DNA of 41,042 nucleotides, taken from positions 1,901 through 42,942 of the forward strand of contig PLIR01000202.1 in the NCBI GenBank assembly GCA_003139415.1, read 5' to 3'. The notes below the pieces were generated by a model. That model had not been told where the DNA came from. It ran no database searches and was given only the letters and a program-made list of their open reading frames with translations. Positions 1 to 8,255 of the stretch are shown one piece after another (the first letter of the stretch is position 1; each line of letters starts with the position of its first letter). The stretch is from Myxococcales bacterium. Lineage in GTDB: Bacteria > Myxococcota_A > Polyangia > Polyangiales > Polyangiaceae. The translations under genes and the position numbers were made by a program.

Positions 1-45
1 GGCGGCAAGGACAACATCACGGCGGTCCTGGTCGAGATCGACTGA
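1..45 (+). CDS. PP2C-type protein phosphatase, C-terminal end only
   Basis: The window opens inside a reading frame whose last 14 residues are GGKDNITAVLVEID, followed by TGA. The GG-K-DNIT segment is the last conserved motif of PPM/PP2C metal-dependent Ser/Thr phosphatases, where the Asp binds metal and the following beta strand ends the domain. In the family such enzymes remove phosphate from proteins phosphorylated by Hanks-type kinases, which fits a genome carrying large kinase fusions such as the one at 26765-30553. The gene ends 64 bases before the ligase gene on the same strand. Everything upstream lies outside the window, so length, extra domains and start are unknown. Confidence 0.75.
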   Translation, partial: GGKDNITAVLVEID

Positions 46-68
46 CGGCGGGGGCGCGCCCTCCAAAG

Positions 69-98
69 TTGACCCTCGGTCTCTCGCGCTGGTATCGG
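69..98 (+). promoter_or_regulatory. possible promoter of the D-Ala-D-Ala ligase gene
   Basis: TTGACC at 69-74 resembles a -35 box and TATCGG at 93-98 a weak -10 box, 18 bases apart, in the gap between the phosphatase stop and the ligase start. The -10 match is poor, so this is tentative; read-through from the phosphatase gene is equally possible. Confidence 0.3.
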
Positions 99-109
99 GA
101 GATTGCACG

Positions 110-1183
110 ATGGGCACGTCGACCGTGCCGATGGCGTCGGAGTCATCTTCAATGAAGACCAAGCGAGTCGGGGTGCTGATGGGGGGATGCAACGGGGAGC
201 GCGACGTGTCGCTCCTGAGCGGCGATGGCGTCGCGTCCGCCCTGGAGAGCCGGGGGCACGCGGTCACGCGCATCGTCTGGACGGAGGGCGGCCTGGGGCT
301 CGACGAGCTCCTGCGCGCGCACCCCGTCGACGTGATGTTCTTGGCGTTGCACGGGCGCGGCGGCGAAGACGGCTGCGTGCAAGGGGTCCTCGAGGTGATG
401 GGCATCCCGTACACGGGCAGCGGGGTCCTCGCGAGCGCGCTTGCCATGGACAAGCTCAAGGCGAAAGAGATGTTCCGCCTGCACAACGTCCCGACGCCGC
501 CCTACTACACGGTGACTCAGCGCGAGGTCGACGATCTCGAGGAGCTGCACGGCAGCTTCGGGTTTCCGGCGATCGTGAAGCCGCGCCGCGAAGGGTCGTC
601 GCTCGGCGTCGAGAAAGTGGCCAGCCTGGCCGAGCTCGCGGCCGGCGTCGGCCGGGCACTCGCCTTCGACGATCATGTCCTGGTCGAGCGCTTCGTGCGC
701 GCCAAGGAGGTGCACGTCGGCATCCTGGAGGGCCGCGTCCTCGGGGCGATCGAGGTCGTGCCGAAGGGCGGGTTCTACGACTACGCCGCCAAGTACACCT
801 CCGGAATGACCGACTACATTTCGCCCCCCGAGATGCCGGCGACACGCCTTCGCGGCGTGATGAACCTCGCCGAGCGGGCCGCGCGCGCGCTGTCGTGCAC
901 CGGCGCTTGCCGCGTCGACCTGCTCGTGACCGAAGGGGAGAACGAGTACGTGCTCGAGGTCAACACCTTGCCCGGCATGACGCCGACGTCGCTCCTGCCG
1001 AAGATCGCCGCGGCAGCCGGGATGGACTACCCGTCGCTGTGCGCCGCCATCCTCGAGGACGCGCGTCTTTCCTCGGGCCTGTCGCCGCGCAGCGACCGGA
1101 GCAGCGCGCAGCTGCGCACGCACGCGCTCGCGTCCTACGACACCGACGAAGAGTCCGTGCCCTTGGCGCGCCGCGCCGGATAG
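110..1183 (+). CDS. ddl: D-alanine--D-alanine ligase
   Basis: Cytoplasmic ATP-grasp enzyme that joins two D-alanines for the peptidoglycan stem peptide. Family landmarks are in order: N-terminal GVLMGG with ERDVSL (residues 21-35), HGRGGEDG (81-88), MDKLKAKEMF (113-122, with the first ATP-binding Lys), VKPRREGSSLGV (157-167), YDYAAKY (223-229), CRVDLL (267-272) and EVNTLPGMTPTSLLP (283-297), which holds the metal-binding Glu and Asn. The domain ends near residue 315, leaving an unconserved tail of about 40 residues. ATG 110 is chosen because GGGAG lies 8 bases upstream; ATG 152 (MKTKRVGVLMGG) would remove 14 unconserved residues and has only GGAG 10 bases upstream. Its 3' end overlaps the end of the convergent hutI gene by 49 bases. 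Function is secure; the start is less so. Confidence 0.93.
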   Translation: MGTSTVPMASESSSMKTKRVGVLMGGCNGERDVSLLSGDGVASALESRGHAVTRIVWTEGGLGLDELLRAHPVDVMFLALHGRGGEDGCVQGVLEVMGIPYTGSGVLASALAMDKLKAKEMFRLHNVPTPPYYTVTQREVDDLEELHGSFGFPAIVKPRREGSSLGVEKVASLAELAAGVGRALAFDDHVLVERFVRAKEVHVGILEGRVLGAIEVVPKGGFYDYAAKYTSGMTDYISPPEMPATRLRGVMNLAERAARALSCTGACRVDLLVTEGENEYVLEVNTLPGMTPTSLLPKIAAAAGMDYPSLCAAILEDARLSSGLSPRSDRSSAQLRTHALASYDTDEESVPLARRAG

Positions 1184-2379
1184 ATTCGCTTTCCTCGAGC
1201 GATGACCTCGAGCGTCTTCGGGACGCCCCAGGGCTGCACGATGGCCGCCTCGTGGGGCAAATCCCACACGACCAGATCGGCGCGTGCTCCTTGCCTCAGT
1301 ACGCCGCGATCGACGAGCCCGAGCGCAGCCGCCGCGTGGCGGGTCGAGCCGAGGATCGCTTCCTCGATCGACAGCCCGTAGTCCCGGACGGACATGCAGA
1401 GCGCGAGCGGGAGACTCTCGGTCGGCGCGGTGCCGGGGTTGGCGTCGCTGGCGACGACGAGACGCACGCCTGCCGCTCGCAGCGCCGCGACGGGCGGGGG
1501 TAGCTGCGCGAGGGTGAAGCCGGCCACGGGCAAGAGCGTCGCCGCGACGCCGGCACGCGCCAGGGCCGCGATCCCGTCGGCGGACACGTGCTCCAGGTGG
1601 TCGGCGGAGAGGGCTTCGAGGGACGCCGCGAGCTCGGCTCCGCCTACGTCGGCGAACTGGCCCACATGGAGCCGCACCCCGAGCCCCACCCGCCGGGCCG
1701 CGGAGGCGACGACGCGCGCTTCATCGGCCGTGAACGCGCCGCGATCCACGTAGGCGTCGACGAAGCGCGCACGACCGGCGCGGGCCACGTCGGGTACGAG
1801 CTCGGCGGCGACGAAGGCGATGTACGCGGCCCGGTCTCGACATGACGCGGGCAGCGCGTGCAGGGCGAGCAGCGTTGGCACCACGTCCGGCACGCCGGGG
1901 CGGCGAGCGGCGTCCGCGATCGCCTCGAGCTGCTTGTGCTCGTACGCCGGCTCGAGCCCGTAGCCGCTCTTCACTTCGATCGTCGTCACGCCGGCGGCCC
2001 CCATTCGCTTCAACCGCTCGGCGAGCGAGGTGGCGAGCCGCTCGAGGGAGGCCGCTGCGACCGCGGCGTGGGTCGATGCGATGCCGCCCCCGGCGCGCGC
2101 GATCCCTTCGTAGTCGGCGCCCTGCATCCGGAGCTCGTATTCGGCGTGTCGCGAGCCGACCCAGCACGCGTGGGTGTGCGAGTCGACGAGCCCCGGCGTG
2201 ATGACCCGTTCACCGAAGTCTCGCAGGGGGACGTCGCTCGGGGCGTCGGCGCGAGCGCCCACGAAGGCGATCAAGCCGCCTCGCTCCACGACGGCCGCAT
2301 CTTTGACGACGCCGAGGGCGCCGTCTCGGGCCGGGTCGCACGTCACGACCCGTGCCGCGGCGAACCCGCGCGCCCTCAC
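1135..2379 (-). CDS. hutI: imidazolonepropionase
   Basis: Amidohydrolase-family enzyme of histidine degradation that hydrolyses 4-imidazolone-5-propanoate to N-formimino-glutamate. Visible landmarks are DSHTHACWVGSR (metal-binding His pair), the Gly-rich IARAGGGIAST loop, EVKSGYGL, LHVGQFADVGGAELA (third His), SADHLEH and the late SDANPGTAPTESLPLA containing the metal-ligand Asp. The length of 414 residues is normal. The start is the GTG at 2379, which overlaps the nagZ stop as GTGA and so indicates translational coupling; upstream codons in this frame fall inside nagZ. No hutU or hutH is nearby, so the gene sits apart from a normal hut operon, as last member of a cell-wall/prepilin-like operon. 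Its 3' end overlaps ddl by 49 bases. Identification is firm. Confidence 0.93.
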   Translation of the reverse strand: MRARGFAAARVVTCDPARDGALGVVKDAAVVERGGLIAFVGARADAPSDVPLRDFGERVITPGLVDSHTHACWVGSRHAEYELRMQGADYEGIARAGGGIASTHAAVAAASLERLATSLAERLKRMGAAGVTTIEVKSGYGLEPAYEHKQLEAIADAARRPGVPDVVPTLLALHALPASCRDRAAYIAFVAAELVPDVARAGRARFVDAYVDRGAFTADEARVVASAARRVGLGVRLHVGQFADVGGAELAASLEALSADHLEHVSADGIAALARAGVAATLLPVAGFTLAQLPPPVAALRAAGVRLVVASDANPGTAPTESLPLALCMSVRDYGLSIEEAILGSTRHAAAALGLVDRGVLRQGARADLVVWDLPHEAAIVQPWGVPKTLEVIARGKRIYPARRAKGTDSSSVS

Positions 2380-3452
2380 GAGCCGTTCCGTCGCGTGATC
2401 TCCGCCTCGATCGCGCGCGACGTGTCGCCGCCCACGACCCGGAGCACGTCGTCGCCGTCGACTGGCCGCACCTCGACGCGTTGCCGCGCGAGAGCTGTCC
2501 GCTCGCGAGCTTGCTCGCACCGCGCAAGGAAGGCGGGGGATCGCTCGGCCTCGTGGACCAGCGCCTCCAAGGCACGCTCTTGTTTGTCCTCGCTCCAGCA
2601 GACGAGCAAGAGATCGCACCCGGCCGCGACGGCCAACACAGCGGCTTCTTCGATCGACCACTTCCCGGCGACCGCCTGCATCTCGAGATCGTCGCTGACG
2701 AGCAGGCCGCGGAAGCCGATCCGTTCGCGCTCGCGCGTGCAGACGGCGGGTGAGAGCGTCGCGGGTCGATCCGCGTCGAGCGCCGGATACACGACGTGCG
2801 CCGTCATCAGGGCGGCCACGCCCGCGGCGGCGGCTGCGCGGAAGGGCGCCATCTCCACGCGATGCAGCCTGTCGATCGGCTGGTCGACGACGGGGGAGTC
2901 GATGTGCGAGTCCTTCGTCGTGTCTCCATGGCCTGGGAAGTGCTTCCCGCAAGCGAGGAGGCCGGCATCCTGAAGGCCATGCAGCCACGCGATGCCGAAG
3001 GACTCGACGGCGCCAGCGTCTGCGCCGAAGGCCCGGTCCCCGATGATCGGGTTGGCCGCGCAGGTGTTGATGTCGAGGACGGGTGCAAAGTTCAGGGTGA
3101 TGCCGACGGCGGCGAGCTCGCGCCCGACCCCCGCGGCGATCCGGCGCGCCAGGTCGACGTCGCCCCACGACGCGACGGTCGCCATCGGAGGCACGGACAG
3201 CCACGGACGGCCGCGCAGGCGTGCGACTCGGCCACCCTCCTGGTCGATGCCGATGAGAGGCGCCACGCTGGCAAGCTCGTGGACCTGACGGGTCAACGAC
3301 GCCACTTGTTCGGGACCGCCCTCGACGTTCGGCTTGAAGAGGATGACGCCCCCGCGCCGGCCTTCGCGGAGCGCGCGCAGGACGTGCGGCGGCACGGACG
3401 TCCCCGCGAAGCCGCCCATGATCAACGCTCCGCAGGTCGCGGCGAGGTCCAT
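2376..3452 (-). CDS. nagZ: beta-N-acetylhexosaminidase, glycoside hydrolase family 3 (NagZ-type)
   Basis: Family 3 enzyme that removes N-acetylglucosamine from muropeptides during peptidoglycan recycling. The protein (358 residues) shows GIDQEGGRVARL near residue 93, LNFAPVLDIN, the signature KHFPGHGDTTKDSH, in which the second His is the general acid/base of NagZ enzymes, and SDDLEMQAVAG with the catalytic nucleophile Asp. No signal peptide is present, consistent with cytoplasmic action. ATG 3452 has AGGAG 11 bases upstream; the frame remains open further upstream but that part is low-quality sequence overlapping the preceding gene. It lies 31 bases after the membrane-anchored repeat protein and overlaps hutI by four bases. 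With ddl next door, this end of the window has a cell-wall flavour. Confidence 0.92.
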   Translation of the reverse strand: MDLAATCGALIMGGFAGTSVPPHVLRALREGRRGGVILFKPNVEGGPEQVASLTRQVHELASVAPLIGIDQEGGRVARLRGRPWLSVPPMATVASWGDVDLARRIAAGVGRELAAVGITLNFAPVLDINTCAANPIIGDRAFGADAGAVESFGIAWLHGLQDAGLLACGKHFPGHGDTTKDSHIDSPVVDQPIDRLHRVEMAPFRAAAAAGVAALMTAHVVYPALDADRPATLSPAVCTRERERIGFRGLLVSDDLEMQAVAGKWSIEEAAVLAVAAGCDLLLVCWSEDKQERALEALVHEAERSPAFLARCEQARERTALARQRVEVRPVDGDDVLRVVGGDTSRAIEAEITRRNGS

Positions 3453-3483
3453 GGCTCGTGAGTCTCCTGTCCTGGCTCGCGGG

Positions 3484-4407
3484 CTATTGGGAGTCCTGGA
3501 GCGCGTCGGCCCACGACCGGGCGCATGGCCCCCCGCGGGCACCGTCGTCGCTTCCGATGACGCCGGCGCACCCGGGCACGTTCGTGATGGGGCCGAGGAG
3601 CAGGTAAAAGTCGCGTGACACGTACGGCAGCTCGTCACGCTGGCGAGCGTCGATCTCGCGCATCGCCTTGTCGACGCCTTCGCGGAAGGCCGTGGCCTTG
3701 AGCTCCTCGAGCTTGCGTCCGATCTGCTCGTGCAGCTGCTCCATCATGGGGTGCTCTGTGAACGCGTAGGCGTGTTCGAGGTATTGCGTGAGCTCCTTCG
3801 TCGCCGCCGGACCGGCCCCCGAGAGCAGCGAGGCCGCCTCGAGCGAACCGTCGGCGTCGGCGCCGAGCTCCACGGCATGACCGATCGCCGTCGCGCCCGC
3901 GCGCTTCCAGGCGGCGCGCTCGTCGCGGTTCGCCAGAAAGGACGGCCCGAGAAACGCCAGAAACTCGCCGTAGCGCCTCCAGATGCGTGGGTCCTGGGGC
4001 AGCTCGGCGATGCCGCGCTCGAGGTAGGCGCGCGCGAGTCGGGCATCGGCTTCTGTGCCCTGGATGGGGCGGTAGGCGAGGAGGGTGTCGACGTACTGGT
4101 ACATCGGCGGGTACGTGGGCTCGAGGGCGATGATCGAGTCGAGGTAACGCGGGACCTCCGTGAAGTCGCGGTGCTCCGACCAGTGCGTGCCGTGCTGGAC
4201 GAGCAAGTCGGCCCAGATGAGATCGACGGCTGCGGCATTCCAACCGAGGACTGCGATGCGTAGCTCGGCCGGGGGGGGCAAGGCGGACACGTCGTCGCGT
4301 TCTTTCACTTCGTGGACCACTCGCGCCAGACGCGGCTGGGTGAGAGCGACCCCGCCCGCGCTCAGGGCGAGTATCAGGACGCCACCCAGCGCGGGGGCGC
4401 CGCTCAC
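3484..4407 (-). CDS. membrane-anchored alpha-helical (TPR-like) protein of unknown function
   Basis: The 307-residue protein has one N-terminal hydrophobic helix (about residues 7-24, GGVLILALSAGGVALT) that could be a signal anchor, then a largely helical region. Segments such as FTEVPRYLDSIIALEPTYPPMYQYVDTLLAYRP and ARLARAYLERGIAELPQDPRIWRRYGEFLAFLGP look like degenerate tetratricopeptide repeats, which usually carry protein-protein contacts. The WxxAAVDLIWADLLVQHG stretch resembles the start of uncharacterised myxobacterial TPR proteins. Four Cys/Gly-rich residues mark the C-terminus. The start is GTG 4407, overlapping the stop of the prepilin-like gene as GTGA. Its operon partners (prepilin-like upstream, nagZ downstream) suggest an envelope role, but no specific function can be assigned. 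Confidence 0.7.
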   Translation of the reverse strand: MSGAPALGGVLILALSAGGVALTQPRLARVVHEVKERDDVSALPPPAELRIAVLGWNAAAVDLIWADLLVQHGTHWSEHRDFTEVPRYLDSIIALEPTYPPMYQYVDTLLAYRPIQGTEADARLARAYLERGIAELPQDPRIWRRYGEFLAFLGPSFLANRDERAAWKRAGATAIGHAVELGADADGSLEAASLLSGAGPAATKELTQYLEHAYAFTEHPMMEQLHEQIGRKLEELKATAFREGVDKAMREIDARQRDELPYVSRDFYLLLGPITNVPGCAGVIGSDDGARGGPCARSWADALQDSQ

Positions 4408-4940
4408 TCGACCTCCGAGTCGACGTACATCCCGCGGTCCACCGCGGGTCCCCGGGGATCGTTGGCGAAGCTGTGGCCGGTGATCTCGAAGGTGCTCTGG
4501 ACGCCGTCGCCGTCCAAGTCGCCGTGCGCGACCGCCCGGAACGTAGAGCGTGTCGCAGAGAGCGCGCTGTCGAAGCCGAAGGCAAAGCAGTGCGGGGCGC
4601 CGGGCGTCGCGGGCTGGAAGGCCAGCGATGTCCAGGTGGGGCCGTCCCAAGTCCCTGGAGGGTCTGCCTCGCATCGACCCCTGGGTGGAACGGCGGGCGT
4701 CAGGGGGGCTCCGGGCGGAAAAGCCTGGGCGATGGGGCGGTCGAGAGCGAAGGCTACGGCGCCGGCGCCGATGCGATCGAGCCCATCGACGGCCTCGACG
4801 AAGCGCGACCGATGCATCTCTCTGGCGAAGGTGGGGACCGCCACGGCGAGGAGCGTGGCGCCGAGAGAGATCGACGCGGCCACCTCGACCGCCGTGAGAC
4901 TCCGCCAGCGAGAACGGGCGCGTGACGTGGCGAGGGCCAT
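4404..4940 (-). CDS. prepilin-like protein with atypical cleavage site
   Basis: The 178-residue protein starts with a basic leader (MALATSRARSRWRS) and then LTAVEVAASISLGATLLAVAVP, matching the layout of class III signal/N-methylation segments (residues 15-36). The Glu at mature position +5 (E19) needed for pilin assembly is present, but the usual Gly at -1 is Ser (S14). The C-terminal half contains GDLDGDGVQSTFEITG, very like GDLNGNGAYSTFLVQG of the pilin at 12721-13329, so the two proteins probably share a fold. It may be a minor pilin or pseudopilin. It is first in the operon with the TPR-like gene, nagZ and hutI. No clear Shine-Dalgarno sequence precedes ATG 4940. Pilin-like ancestry is well supported; processing and role are inferred. 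Confidence 0.7.
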   Translation of the reverse strand: MALATSRARSRWRSLTAVEVAASISLGATLLAVAVPTFAREMHRSRFVEAVDGLDRIGAGAVAFALDRPIAQAFPPGAPLTPAVPPRGRCEADPPGTWDGPTWTSLAFQPATPGAPHCFAFGFDSALSATRSTFRAVAHGDLDGDGVQSTFEITGHSFANDPRGPAVDRGMYVDSEVE

Positions 4941-5010
4941 CGCTCATCCATCTACCATTTCCGGCCGCCGCTATCGCGGGCCCGTTTCCGCGCAGTTGGC
5001 GCGCGCAGGC

Positions 5011-5028
5011 GCGGTATAACTGGGGCCT
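5011..5028 (+). promoter_or_regulatory. TATAAC box immediately before a GTG start (candidate leaderless promoter)
   Basis: TATAAC at 5015-5020 lies 8 bases before the GTG at 5029 and no Shine-Dalgarno sequence fits between them. A transcript starting the usual 6-8 bases downstream would begin at or next to the start codon. TTGGCG at 4996-5001 could be a -35 box but is only 13 bases away. Confidence 0.45.
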
Positions 5029-6156
5029 GTGACGAACCGTCGGGGCCGGGTGAGAGGGGCCCTCTCGTGGCTGCTGGCGGTGTGCGCGCTGAGCTTCGTC
5101 GCGTGGGCCGTGCCGGTGCGTGATCGATGCTGGGACGAGGGAGCCCCGTCGTCCACGCAGGTCTCGGTGTCTCGCGTGGAGAATGGTTGCGTTCTCCACG
5201 TGAAGTCCGGCGACGTCGTCATCGACGCCGCCGCGTGCGCGAAGCTCCGCTGCGACCCGGGCCTCGCTTCGACGCTCAGCCGGGCGCGCGTCGGCGTGAT
5301 CCTCGCCCTGTTCGTGCTCTACGCCATCGGTCACCTGGCGCTGGCGCTACGGTGGCGCATTTTGCTCGAACTTGCGGACATCGACCTCCCGCTCACCGAG
5401 GTCTGGCGGATCGCCATCGAGGCTCAGGCCGGCGGAGTCTTGCTCCCGGGAGGCATCGGTGGCGACGCCTTGCGCATTGCTTGGGTGACGGCCAAGCCAA
5501 AAAGGGGCGGCGGTCGAGCTTCGGTCGCCATCGTGGCGGCCTCCGTGCTGCTCGATCGCGTGGTCGGGTTGACGCTCATCGCGACGGTCGCGGTCGCCCT
5601 GGGATCGGCGTTCGGCGGGATCGGTGGAGGCCCGCTCGTCTGGGCACTGACGGCGCTACCGCTCGCCGTCGTGGCGGGCCTCATCGTGATTCGCTCGCCT
5701 TTCGTCGAACGGATGACGTGGCTCTCGCGCGGGCGCTTCCGGCGTGCACTCGCGCCCGTGCTCGCTTACGTCCGAGATCCGCGCGCGCCCCGAGCGATCG
5801 CGCTCGCGGGGGCGTTCAGCATCGTGGTCGCGGGCGCGCAGTTCGTGATCATTCGTGGCCTGCTGTTCGCGCTCGGTGCTGCGCCCACGGGCGAGAAGTG
5901 GGTGTACGTCGGCACGGCCATGGCCTTCATCGTGGGCGCCATCCCCGCGCTGCCGGGCGGCTGGGGTACGTCCGACGCGGCCTACGTGTTCTTCTTCTCG
6001 CGCGCGGGCCTCGCGCCGGCGATCGCGCTCGCCGTATGCCTGCTCTATCGGCTTTTCTGGTATGTTGTGGCCGTGGTCGGGGCGCTTCTGTACGCGGCGC
6101 GACCGCAGTCCGTGAGCGAGGAGAGCGTGGCTCTCGAGCCGCCCGGCGAGCCATGA
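5029..6156 (+). CDS. flippase-like integral membrane protein (lysylphosphatidylglycerol synthase TM / UPF0104 family)
   Basis: Polytopic protein of 375 residues. After a first hydrophobic helix (about 12-28) comes an exported-looking segment of about 60 residues with four Cys (RDRCWDEG, ENGCVLH, AACAKLRCDPG). The family core follows: LRWRILLELADIDLPLTEVWRI, the conserved GGVLLPGGIGGDALRI (about 137-152) and further helices ending at FWYVVAVVGALLYAA. This family covers the membrane part of MprF and many proteins in glycolipid and polysaccharide clusters thought to move lipid-linked products. It lacks the MprF synthase domain. The start is GTG 5029 (see box at 5011-5028). Its stop overlaps the next gene as ATGA, so it is coupled to a glycosyltransferase, suggesting it transports or partners that enzyme's product. 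Confidence 0.82.
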   Translation: MTNRRGRVRGALSWLLAVCALSFVAWAVPVRDRCWDEGAPSSTQVSVSRVENGCVLHVKSGDVVIDAAACAKLRCDPGLASTLSRARVGVILALFVLYAIGHLALALRWRILLELADIDLPLTEVWRIAIEAQAGGVLLPGGIGGDALRIAWVTAKPKRGGGRASVAIVAASVLLDRVVGLTLIATVAVALGSAFGGIGGGPLVWALTALPLAVVAGLIVIRSPFVERMTWLSRGRFRRALAPVLAYVRDPRAPRAIALAGAFSIVVAGAQFVIIRGLLFALGAAPTGEKWVYVGTAMAFIVGAIPALPGGWGTSDAAYVFFFSRAGLAPAIALAVCLLYRLFWYVVAVVGALLYAARPQSVSEESVALEPPGEP

Positions 6157-7124
6157 ACGTCTCCATCGTCGTTCCGGCCTACAACGAGGCCACCAACCTC
6201 CATCGGCTCCTCACGTCGCTCGTCGAGCAGCAGACGGCGGCGTGTCGGATCGTCGAGATCATCGTCGTCGCCAGCGGCTGCACCGACGGCACGGCCGAGG
6301 TGGCGCGTCAGTTCGGGCGTGGTCGTCCGGGCTTGCACGTCCACGTCCAGGAGCGTCGGGAGGGCAAGGTCGCGGCGATCAACGCGTACCTGAGGATGCG
6401 CGATCCGCGCGCCGACGTCGTGGTCGTATCGAGCGCCGATCTCGACGTGGGACGCGACGTGGTCGAGAGGATGGTCGCCTTCCTTCGCGGCCACCCCGAC
6501 GTCGGGATGGTGGGTGGACGCCCGGTGCCGAACAACGACGGGTCGACGCTCGTCGGTCGCATGGGCAAGCTCGTATGGGAGCTTCACCATCGCGTTTCGC
6601 TCGAGGTCCCCAAGATGGGCGAGATCGTCGCTTTTCGGGCAAACCTCGTGGAGTACGTGAGCGAGCTGTCGGTGGTCGACGAGGCGTCGATCGAGGACAT
6701 CGTTCGCGCCAAGGGCTTCAAGCTCGGCTACGTGCCCGACGCCGTGGTGACCAACCGCGGGCCGGAGCGCTTCAGCGAGTACTTCGATATGCGCCGCCAC
6801 TACGCCCGCGGCCACTACTGGCTGAGGTTCGCCTTCGGGTACCAGGTGGCCACGCTCGATCGCGGTCTCATCACGAAAGCTGTCCTCGACACCGCGCGCG
6901 GGGAAGACCGCTTCGGCAAGATCGCCCTCGCAGCAGCGATCGGCGTCGAGATCGCCGCCCGCGCTCTCGGCTTCTGGGACGCCCGCATCGTGGGGGGCAA
7001 ACATCGCACGTGGAAGACCCGCCAATCCACGAAGGAGCTCGACGCGAGCACCCGCTCCCCGTACGTCAACGGTCAGGGCGCGCGGCTGTCGGCTCGTCCC
7101 GGGCCGCACGAGGGACCGCGGTGA
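6153..7124 (+). CDS. family 2 glycosyltransferase
   Basis: GT-A fold glycosyltransferase of 323 residues beginning MNVSIVVPAYNEATNLHRLL, the typical nucleotide-binding start. VASGCTDGT follows near residue 36 and VVVSSADLDVG near 90-100, in the place of the family's DxD metal site, here with Ser-Ala-Asp. VVDEASIEDIVRAKGFKLGYVPDA (about 170-195) contains the acceptor-side ED motif of processive and polyprenyl-type GT2 enzymes. No membrane helix is obvious, so it probably acts at the cytoplasmic face. The start ATG 6153 overlaps the upstream stop (ATGA) and its own stop overlaps the radical SAM start (GTGA), giving three coupled genes. Donor and acceptor sugars cannot be told from sequence. Confidence 0.85.
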   Translation: MNVSIVVPAYNEATNLHRLLTSLVEQQTAACRIVEIIVVASGCTDGTAEVARQFGRGRPGLHVHVQERREGKVAAINAYLRMRDPRADVVVVSSADLDVGRDVVERMVAFLRGHPDVGMVGGRPVPNNDGSTLVGRMGKLVWELHHRVSLEVPKMGEIVAFRANLVEYVSELSVVDEASIEDIVRAKGFKLGYVPDAVVTNRGPERFSEYFDMRRHYARGHYWLRFAFGYQVATLDRGLITKAVLDTARGEDRFGKIALAAAIGVEIAARALGFWDARIVGGKHRTWKTRQSTKELDASTRSPYVNGQGARLSARPGPHEGPR

Positions 7125-8236
7125 CGCGCGTGGATGCGCACGCCGGCCAGCGCGTGCCGCTTGCCGTTCGGCTCGCGGGCTATCGGGCCGCGCACGCGAC
7201 GGGGAGGGTGCAGCAGCTCCCGGTCAATCTCACGGTCTCGGTCACCTACTCGTGTCCGTCGCGCTGCGCGACGTGCGACATCTGGCAGAAAAAGGTCGAC
7301 GACCTCTCGGTCGACGAGTACGCGCGCGTCTTTCCGACGCTCGAGGGCGTACCCATCTGGGTGACGCTGTCGGGGGGCGATCAGTTCGTCCGTGCCGACT
7401 TCGACGAGATCGTGCGCCTCGTGCAGACGCTGATCCGGCCGCGCATCGTCAATATCCCCATGAACGGAGTGATCACCGAGCGGATCTTCGACCTCTTGCC
7501 GCGCATCGCCCAGTACACCCTGGGCGCGCAGCTCGTGCTCAACCTCTCGGTCGACGAGATCGGCGAAGCCCACGACGCGATTCGCGGCGCCGACCGCAAC
7601 TTCGAGAAGGTCAAGCTCGTCGCCGACCTGATTCACGATCTCAAAAAGACGTACCCGCACGTGGTGCTCGGCGTGCACACCGTGATCTCGAAGTGGAACG
7701 TCGCCCGCATCCCCGAGATCGAGCGAGAGGCGAGGGCGATCTTCCGGCCCGACTCCTACATCGCCGAAGTCGCCGAGAACCGGGTCGAGCTCAAGACGAT
7801 GGACAAGGACATCGCCCCGTCGGCCGCGGACTACCGGCGAGCGGTCGCGCACCTCGGCAACGTGATCCGCGCGAATCGGTCCGTGCACCCTGTCGCCCGT
7901 CTCGTCGAGTCGCTCCGGCTCGAGTACTACGATCTCGCGGCGCGCATCCTCGAAGAGAAGCGGCAGGTCATCGACTGCTACGCCGGCTGGGCGAGCGCCC
8001 ACCTCGCCCCGGACGGACATGTCTGGGGGTGCTGCGTGCGCGCCGAGTCGATGGGCAACGTCCGAGACTACGGCTACGACTTTCGCACGGTGTGGTTCGG
8101 GCCCCAAGCGAACGTGTTCCGCGCCAGCGTGCGAAACCACGAGTGCGCCTGTCCGCTCGCCAACGCGAGTTACACGAACTTGCTGCTCGACGCGCGGTCG
8201 CTCGTCCGTGTCGCGGCCCACATGGCCGGGGCCTGA
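7121..8236 (+). CDS. radical SAM enzyme with SPASM-like C-terminal cysteines
   Basis: The 371-residue protein carries CPSRCATC (C45, C49, C52), the Cx3CxxC motif that binds the radical-generating 4Fe-4S cluster, followed by the SAM-binding VTLSGGDQF segment (GGE-like). The C-terminal part has five further Cys (C286, C304, C305, C342, C344) around CYAGWASAHLAPDGHVWGCC and HECACP. This has the look of a SPASM or twitch domain with an auxiliary cluster, where the phrase APDGHVWGCC is typical. Such enzymes modify peptides, sugars or lipids by radical chemistry. GTG 7121 overlaps the glycosyltransferase stop. Embedded between a glycosyltransferase and methyltransferases, a sugar or lipid substrate is more likely than a peptide, and no small precursor gene is visible, but this is inference. 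Confidence 0.87.
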   Translation: MTRVDAHAGQRVPLAVRLAGYRAAHATGRVQQLPVNLTVSVTYSCPSRCATCDIWQKKVDDLSVDEYARVFPTLEGVPIWVTLSGGDQFVRADFDEIVRLVQTLIRPRIVNIPMNGVITERIFDLLPRIAQYTLGAQLVLNLSVDEIGEAHDAIRGADRNFEKVKLVADLIHDLKKTYPHVVLGVHTVISKWNVARIPEIEREARAIFRPDSYIAEVAENRVELKTMDKDIAPSAADYRRAVAHLGNVIRANRSVHPVARLVESLRLEYYDLAARILEEKRQVIDCYAGWASAHLAPDGHVWGCCVRAESMGNVRDYGYDFRTVWFGPQANVFRASVRNHECACPLANASYTNLLLDARSLVRVAAHMAGA

Positions 8237-8255
8237 GAGGCGGCGGGAGCGTCGC

